From positions 36,944 to 100,943 of the forward strand of contig DETL01000034.1 in assembly GCA_002361625.1 (NCBI GenBank): 64,000 bases of DNA, given 5' to 3'. The translations under genes and the position numbers were made by a program. Numbering within the stretch: the first letter of the stretch is position 1; each line of letters begins with the position of its first letter. Below the pieces are notes generated by a model that was given only the letters and a program-made list of their open reading frames with translations, did not search any database and had not been told where the DNA came from. This document shows positions 59,276 to 64,000 of the stretch, piece by piece. The stretch is from Bacteroidales bacterium UBA3289 (GTDB lineage Bacteria > Bacteroidota > Bacteroidia > Bacteroidales > UBA932).

Positions 59276-60423
59276 ACAAAAAGATACAACTCATCCCGGT
59301 GATGCTCTGCTTCTTCGCCATGGGGTTCGTGGACCTCGTGGGCATCGCCTCCAACTATGTCCAGTCCGACCTGGGCTTGAGCGACTCGGCCGCCAACATC
59401 TTTCCTTCCCTGGTCTTTTTCTGGTTCCTGATCTTCTCCGTCCCGACAGGGATGCTGATGAACCGGATCGGCCGGAAGAATACGGTCCTGCTGAGCCTCG
59501 TGGTGACGGTCGTCTCCCTGCTCCTTCCCATCTTCGGTGAAAGCTATGGGCTCATGCTTGTCTCCTTCTCGCTGCTGGGCATCGGCAACGCGCTCATGCA
59601 GACCTCTTTGAACCCGCTCATTACCAACATCATCAAGGGTGACCGGCTGGCCAGCACCATGACTTTCGGACAGTTCGTGAAAGCCATCGCCTCCTTCATG
59701 GCCCCGTATATCGCCATGTGGGGCGCTACGGCGGCCATGCCTACCTTCGGCCTTGGCTGGCGGATCCTCTTCCCGGTGTATATGTCCATCGGCATCCTGG
59801 CTTCGCTCCTGCTCCTCCTTTCCCCGATCGAGCGCGAGGCGGCTCCGGACAAGGCTTCTTCCTTCGCTGAGTGCTTCAAGCTTCTGGGAAAGCCCGTCGT
59901 GCTCCTGTCCTTCCTGGGTATCATGTGCCATGTGGGCATTGACGTGGGCACGAACACCACGGCTCCGAAGCTCCTGATGGAGCGCGTGGGCATGACGCTC
60001 ACCGAAGCCGGTTTCGCCACCAGCCTGTACTTTATCTTCCGTACGGTGGGCTGCCTGTCCGGCTCGTTTATCCTGGCAAAGTTCAGCCACAGGAAGTTCT
60101 TCCTGGTCAGCGTGTTGATGATGGCTCTTGCCATGGTCGGCATGTTCTTTGGGGCGACCAAGACCATCCTGTATGTTGCGATCGCCCTGGTGGGCTTCGG
60201 AAACTCCAACATCTTCTCCATCGTGTTCTCCCAGGCGCTCCTGGCCGTTCCGGAGAAACAGAACGAGGTGTCGGGATTGATGATCATGGGCCTGTTCGGC
60301 GGTACGGTGTTCCCGCTCCTGATGGGATTCGCTTCTGATGCGGTGGGCCAGGCCGGTGCCGTTGCGGTGATGGCCGTGGGCGTCGCCTATTTGCTCTATT
60401 ATATGACTAAAATGCGCAAGTAA
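59272..60423 (+). CDS. MFS sugar permease (fructose-type, FucP/GlcP-like)
   Basis: A 383-residue inner-membrane protein with about twelve hydrophobic segments, for example LIPVMLCFFAMGFVDLVGIA, LLGIGNALMQTSLNPLI and VGFGNSNIFSIVFSQALLAVP. The motif GMLMNRIGRKNTV is the MFS loop 2-3 signature. The N-P in SLNPLI and GFGNSNIF resemble FucP-type carriers. It takes fructose from periplasm to cytoplasm. Two bases separate it from the kinase. Confidence 0.9.
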   Translation: MNKKIQLIPVMLCFFAMGFVDLVGIASNYVQSDLGLSDSAANIFPSLVFFWFLIFSVPTGMLMNRIGRKNTVLLSLVVTVVSLLLPIFGESYGLMLVSFSLLGIGNALMQTSLNPLITNIIKGDRLASTMTFGQFVKAIASFMAPYIAMWGATAAMPTFGLGWRILFPVYMSIGILASLLLLLSPIEREAAPDKASSFAECFKLLGKPVVLLSFLGIMCHVGIDVGTNTTAPKLLMERVGMTLTEAGFATSLYFIFRTVGCLSGSFILAKFSHRKFFLVSVLMMALAMVGMFFGATKTILYVAIALVGFGNSNIFSIVFSQALLAVPEKQNEVSGLMIMGLFGGTVFPLLMGFASDAVGQAGAVAVMAVGVAYLLYYMTKMRK

Positions 60424-60425
60424 TT

Positions 60426-61301
60426 ATGGGAAAGTACGTTATTGGTATCGGTGAAGCACTTTGGGACATGCTTCCTGAAGGAAAGAAACTGGGCGGTGCT
60501 CCCGCTAACTTCGCTTATCACGCCCGCCAGTTCGGTCTGGAAGGTATCGCCGTCAGCGCCATCGGCCATGATGCGCTGGGCGAAGAGATTGTCGAGGCCT
60601 TCGAAGAACACCAGCTCCCTTATCATCTGGCCCGGGTGGAGTTTCCGACCGGAACCGTCCAGGTGACGTTGGATGCGCAGGGCGTACCGCAGTACGAGAT
60701 CAAGACCGATGTTGCCTGGGACAATATACCCTTCGACGACGAGCTGGCCTTTTTGGCCGCAGATTGCAAGGCAGTGTGCTTCGGCTCCCTCGCGCAGCGG
60801 AGCGAAATCTCCCGGAATACCATCGGCGCCTTCCTGGATGCCGTTCCGGCGGACTGCCTGAAGGTCTTCGACATCAACCTCCGTCAGAGTTTCTATACCA
60901 AGGAAGTGCTGGAGGCGTCCTTCCGCCGCTGTGACATCCTGAAGATCAATGACGAGGAACTGGTGGTGATTTCCCGCCTGTACGATATCCCGGGACTCAG
61001 CCTGGAGGAGAAATGCTGGCATATCTTTGACAAATACGGCCTGCGGATGCTCATCCTGACCTGCGGCACCAACGGAAGTTATGTCTTCCACGCAGGCGGC
61101 ATGTCCTATCAGGTGACCCCGAAGGTGGAGGTGGCCGATACCGTCGGTGCCGGCGACTCCTTCACCGGGTCCTTCATCGGCTCCATCCTGCAGGGAAAGT
61201 CGGTGGCGGTTGCCCACGAAACGGCTGTGAAGGTGTCTGCGTACGTTTGTACCCAGAAGGGTGCCATGCCCGTGGTCCCTGATGAACTTAAAGCTCTTTA
61301 G
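60426..61301 (+). CDS. Fructokinase, PfkB family
   Basis: A 291-residue ribokinase-fold enzyme phosphorylating fructose. It has GEALWDMLPEGKKLGGAPANFAYHARQFG at the sugar-binding N-terminus, VFDINLRQSFYT, LKINDEEL, LTCGTNGSYVF, and the DTVGAGDSFTGSF anion-hole motif with catalytic Asp. The length is standard. It overlaps the sensor gene by 20 bases. Together with the permease it completes the cytoplasmic steps. Confidence 0.94.
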   Translation: MGKYVIGIGEALWDMLPEGKKLGGAPANFAYHARQFGLEGIAVSAIGHDALGEEIVEAFEEHQLPYHLARVEFPTGTVQVTLDAQGVPQYEIKTDVAWDNIPFDDELAFLAADCKAVCFGSLAQRSEISRNTIGAFLDAVPADCLKVFDINLRQSFYTKEVLEASFRRCDILKINDEELVVISRLYDIPGLSLEEKCWHIFDKYGLRMLILTCGTNGSYVFHAGGMSYQVTPKVEVADTVGAGDSFTGSFIGSILQGKSVAVAHETAVKVSAYVCTQKGAMPVVPDELKAL

Positions 61302-63948
61302 ATTGAGAATCAAACATTTACTTTTTCTATGCACTTTCCTTCTTCTCTTCGGTTGTACTGGAGGGAAGAAGGATTATGTTATCGGTGTCTCCCAATGCAG
61401 CGATGACATCTGGCGGTCCAAACTGAACGAGGAACTGTCCCTGGCTGCCCATTCCTACGGCGTCCAACTTCGATTGTCATCGGCCGACGACGATAGCGAG
61501 CGCCAGATGGCGCAGATCCGTCAGCTGGTGGCAGGCGGGGTGGACTTGTTGATCGTCTCACCCAATCAGAGCCACACGATCACGCCGGCCATCGAGGAAG
61601 CCTTCGATGCCGGCGTTCCGGTCATCCTATTCGACCGGAAGATCGATTCGGACAAATACACGGCCTTCATCGGGGCAGACAATGTGCTCATCGGTCGGAT
61701 CCTGGGAGACTATCTGGCCGGCATCCTGAATGGAAAGGGACGCGTGGTGGAGATCCAGGGGCTCAAGGAATCTTCGCCTGCGGCCGAACGCCACCGGGGC
61801 TTCATGGAGGCCCTGGCGGCCCATCCCGGCATGGAACTGGTCGCTTCCGACTACGGTGACTGGCTGCAGGAAGGCGGCACCCGCGTGATGAAGCACTGGA
61901 TGGAGGAAGGTGTTTCCTTCGATGCCGTCTTCGGCCAGAATGACCGGATGGCCAGGGGTGCTTGGGAGGCCCTGGGTAAACCGGAGGGCCTGCCTCTGCT
62001 GGGCGTGGATGCGCTTCCGGAGGGAGGGCTGCAGGACGTGCTGGACGGCGTCCTGACGGCATCCTATATTTATCCCACCCGGGGTGACCTGGTCATGAAA
62101 CTGGCGATGGACATCCTGTCTGGAAACGGTTTTTCCCGGGAGACAAAGCTGGAGTCCGCCCTCGTGGACAGTCACAATGCGGCGATGGTCCTCATGCAGG
62201 AACATGAAATCGCCGATCAGCGCGAGATGGTGGAGAAGGTGAGCGCCCAACTGGACAGTTCCCTGTCCGAGTACAATACGCAGCGGCTGGTCTTGTACCT
62301 GCTCATAGGCCTGACGGCCCTGCTGATCCTGCTGTTCGTCGGTGCTTTCTTCGTATACAACCGGATGCGCCGGTTCACGGTGGAACTGGAACGCCGGAAC
62401 GAGGAATTGCACCATCTGTCCAGGAAACTGGAGGAAACCACGGATGCGAAACTGGAGTTTTTCACTTCCGTGAGCCATGAGTTCCGTACTCCCTTGTCCT
62501 TGATCGCCGGACCTTTGGAGCATATCCTGGACTCCTCCGCCTTGAATCCGGAGGACCGGGCGTCGCTGGGCATCGCCCGGGAGAACGTGGACATCCTGCT
62601 CCGCCTGGTCAACAGCATCCTGGATTTCCGCAAGATCGAGAACGGGAAAATGCCCCTGCGGGTGTCCCGATTCGACTTGCCGGTGGCCGTTCAACAGTGG
62701 ATGCTTGGATTCAAGGGCCGCGACCTGCGCTATGAGGGACCGGAATCGCTGATGGTGGAGGCCGACATGCACCTGACGGAGCGGGTGCTGTTCAACCTCC
62801 TTAGCAATGCGTTCAAGCATACTGCGGCCAAGGACAGCATCGTGGTCAGCCTTGCTTCCGACGGGAATAGGGCTCGTCTTTCGGTAACGGACACTGGCGA
62901 GGGCATCCCGGCCGACAAACTGGGGCTGGTTTTTGACCGGTTCTACCAGGTGGGCGACCGTTCTTCCGGAACGGGCATCGGCCTGGCCCTGGTGAAAAGC
63001 ATTGTCCAGTTACACGGAGGAACCGTCGGCGTGGAAAGCCGGGTGGGTGCGGAAACCACTTTTACCGTGACTTTGCCCTTGGAGCAACCTGGCGTGGAGA
63101 TTGTCGAGGCCGAGGATGCTGGCAAATACCGGGAGCAATTCAGCGTCGTCCACTCCTACAGTGGTTTCTCCCGCCGGGAGACCGAGCATCTGGAACTGAT
63201 GACCGATACTGAGGAACAGCGTCCCACCGTGCTGGTCGTGGATGACAACGAGAGCCTCAGGACCTTCATCGCGTCATTGCTGAAAGATGAATACCGGCTC
63301 CTTCTTGCTGCCGATGGAAAAGAGGCGCTGGAAGTGGCCGGGCGTCAACTCCCCGACCTGGTCATCAGTGACGTGATGATGCCCGTCATGGACGGGCTGG
63401 CCTTCTGTCAGGCCCTGAAGGCACAGCTCGCGACGAGCCATATCCCCGTCATTCTGCTGACGGCGAAGAACATGGAGGACCAGCGTGCGGAAGGGTACGC
63501 TTCCGGGGCGGACGCCTACATCAGCAAGCCTTTCAGTGAGAAGGTATTGCTCTCCCGGATCGGAAATCTCCTGAAGAGCCGTCTGCAACTCAAGCAGTAC
63601 TATCTGGAAAACGGCTCCATTGACGCACCGGCGCGGGAAAACGACTTTCTCTCCCGCTTCCGTTCCTATGCGAAGAACCACTTGTCGGATCCGGACCTGA
63701 ACGTGGAACAGCTTGCTTCCGAGGTCGGTCTTTCCAGGGTTCAGCTCTACCGGAAGGTGAAAGCGTTAACAGGCTATTCTCCCGTGGAAGTCATCCGGAT
63801 CATGCGGCTCAAGGAAGCGGAAAAGCGTCTGAAAAATACGGACAAGACCATTGCGGAAATCGCCTACGAGGTGGGCTTCAGCTCTCCTTCTTATTTTTCC
63901 AAGTGTTATCGTGAACTCTTCGGCATCCTGCCGGGGACTTCCCGCTAG
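61282..63948 (+). CDS. Hybrid two-component sensor-regulator with periplasmic sugar-binding domain
   Basis: An 888-residue one-protein phosphorelay. A signal helix (1-25) is followed by a type I periplasmic-binding domain (about 33-310: DYVIGVSQCSDDIWRSKL, GGVDLLIVSPNQ, PVILFDRKID). Then come one TM helix (about 337-358), the DHp histidine (SVSHEFRTPL, His 399), the HATPase (NLLSNAFKHT, GTGIGLALVK), a receiver (VVDDNES, DVMMP with Asp 697, LLTAK) and a C-terminal AraC HTH. This architecture matches the fructose-binding regulator of the B. thetaiotaomicron fructan locus. The start is ATG 61282, within the kinase gene. Confidence 0.94.
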   Translation: MNLKLFRLRIKHLLFLCTFLLLFGCTGGKKDYVIGVSQCSDDIWRSKLNEELSLAAHSYGVQLRLSSADDDSERQMAQIRQLVAGGVDLLIVSPNQSHTITPAIEEAFDAGVPVILFDRKIDSDKYTAFIGADNVLIGRILGDYLAGILNGKGRVVEIQGLKESSPAAERHRGFMEALAAHPGMELVASDYGDWLQEGGTRVMKHWMEEGVSFDAVFGQNDRMARGAWEALGKPEGLPLLGVDALPEGGLQDVLDGVLTASYIYPTRGDLVMKLAMDILSGNGFSRETKLESALVDSHNAAMVLMQEHEIADQREMVEKVSAQLDSSLSEYNTQRLVLYLLIGLTALLILLFVGAFFVYNRMRRFTVELERRNEELHHLSRKLEETTDAKLEFFTSVSHEFRTPLSLIAGPLEHILDSSALNPEDRASLGIARENVDILLRLVNSILDFRKIENGKMPLRVSRFDLPVAVQQWMLGFKGRDLRYEGPESLMVEADMHLTERVLFNLLSNAFKHTAAKDSIVVSLASDGNRARLSVTDTGEGIPADKLGLVFDRFYQVGDRSSGTGIGLALVKSIVQLHGGTVGVESRVGAETTFTVTLPLEQPGVEIVEAEDAGKYREQFSVVHSYSGFSRRETEHLELMTDTEEQRPTVLVVDDNESLRTFIASLLKDEYRLLLAADGKEALEVAGRQLPDLVISDVMMPVMDGLAFCQALKAQLATSHIPVILLTAKNMEDQRAEGYASGADAYISKPFSEKVLLSRIGNLLKSRLQLKQYYLENGSIDAPARENDFLSRFRSYAKNHLSDPDLNVEQLASEVGLSRVQLYRKVKALTGYSPVEVIRIMRLKEAEKRLKNTDKTIAEIAYEVGFSSPSYFSKCYRELFGILPGTSR

Positions 63949-64000
63949 ATGGTCTCGGCGAGGGTAGGGAAGGCTTCTCTCAGGACAGCCGGTCGGTTTT
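63945..64000 (-). CDS. 3' end of a convergent gene (partial)
   Basis: On the minus strand one frame is open from the window edge and ends in TAG at 63947-63945, giving the tail NRPAVLREAFPTLAETI. It reads like a real C-terminus and would overlap the sensor stop tail-to-tail. Seventeen residues are too few to identify it. Confidence 0.35.
   Translation of the reverse strand, partial: NRPAVLREAFPTLAETI

Noticed and set aside
1..64000. tRNA, rRNA, CRISPR arrays and insertion sequences
   Set aside because: I read for T-loop patterns, evenly spaced repeats and transposase motifs and saw none. A covariance-model scan could still find a small RNA.

Overview
The window looks like chromosomal DNA from a GC-rich member of the Bacteroidales (Bacteroidota). 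The evidence is a SusC/SusD fructan locus with a hybrid two-component regulator, another TonB receptor, promoters of the TTG-N19-21-TAnnTTTG type, and no visible Shine-Dalgarno pattern. No rRNA, tRNA, CRISPR array, integrase or transposase was recognised. Genus is not resolvable by eye.

Layout. 1-10.6 kb is GC-rich core: an alpha-L-rhamnosidase (GH78), a cellobiose-2-epimerase-like gene, rpmH, a polA-sigma-rsmG operon, a HAD phosphatase divergent from a GH43-like lipoprotein, and hsp20. 10.6-36.2 kb is accessory. It starts with a RelE/HigB-type toxin and XRE antitoxin, a sigma factor behind a structured leader, and a small coiled-coil protein. Next is an AT-richer run of nine minus-strand genes (27187 down to 13316). 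Its first five genes are the best candidate for an undescribed conflict or defence system: NERD nuclease-methyltransferase, UvrD-type helicase, an unknown 744-residue protein, a DUF1848 iron-sulfur protein, and a second UvrD-like protein with altered motifs. A TonB receptor, ABC exporter, calcineurin-like phosphoesterase and ADP-ribosylglycohydrolase follow.

From 27.3 to 36.1 kb a plus-strand run carries a TPR-retropepsin protein, two YbjN-like proteins, a second ADP-ribosylglycohydrolase, a YD-repeat-like protein, a J-domain membrane protein, a DnaB-like ATPase lacking the Walker A lysine, a glycyl-radical-activase-like radical SAM protein, a small Cys-rich protein and an MreB paralogue. Several of these genes overlap and are probably translated together.

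36.2-49.5 kb returns to core genes: acetyltransferase, pgeF, patatin, the N-end-rule set clpS-clpA-aat, an aldo/keto reductase, a truncated oxidoreductase remnant, an AlaX-type editing protein, a winged-helix protein, an FKBP isomerase, an Smr protein, a secreted phosphoesterase, a tocopherol-cyclase-like protein, a DIP1984-like protein and YqeY.

49.6-63.9 kb is a complete fructan-utilisation locus: SusC, SusD, a DUF4960 surface binder, an endo-levanase-like GH32, an exo-type GH32, an MFS permease, a fructokinase and a hybrid two-component sensor. Together they bind and cut fructan at the surface, import the products, finish hydrolysis in the periplasm, carry fructose inward and phosphorylate it, with the sensor detecting the free sugar.
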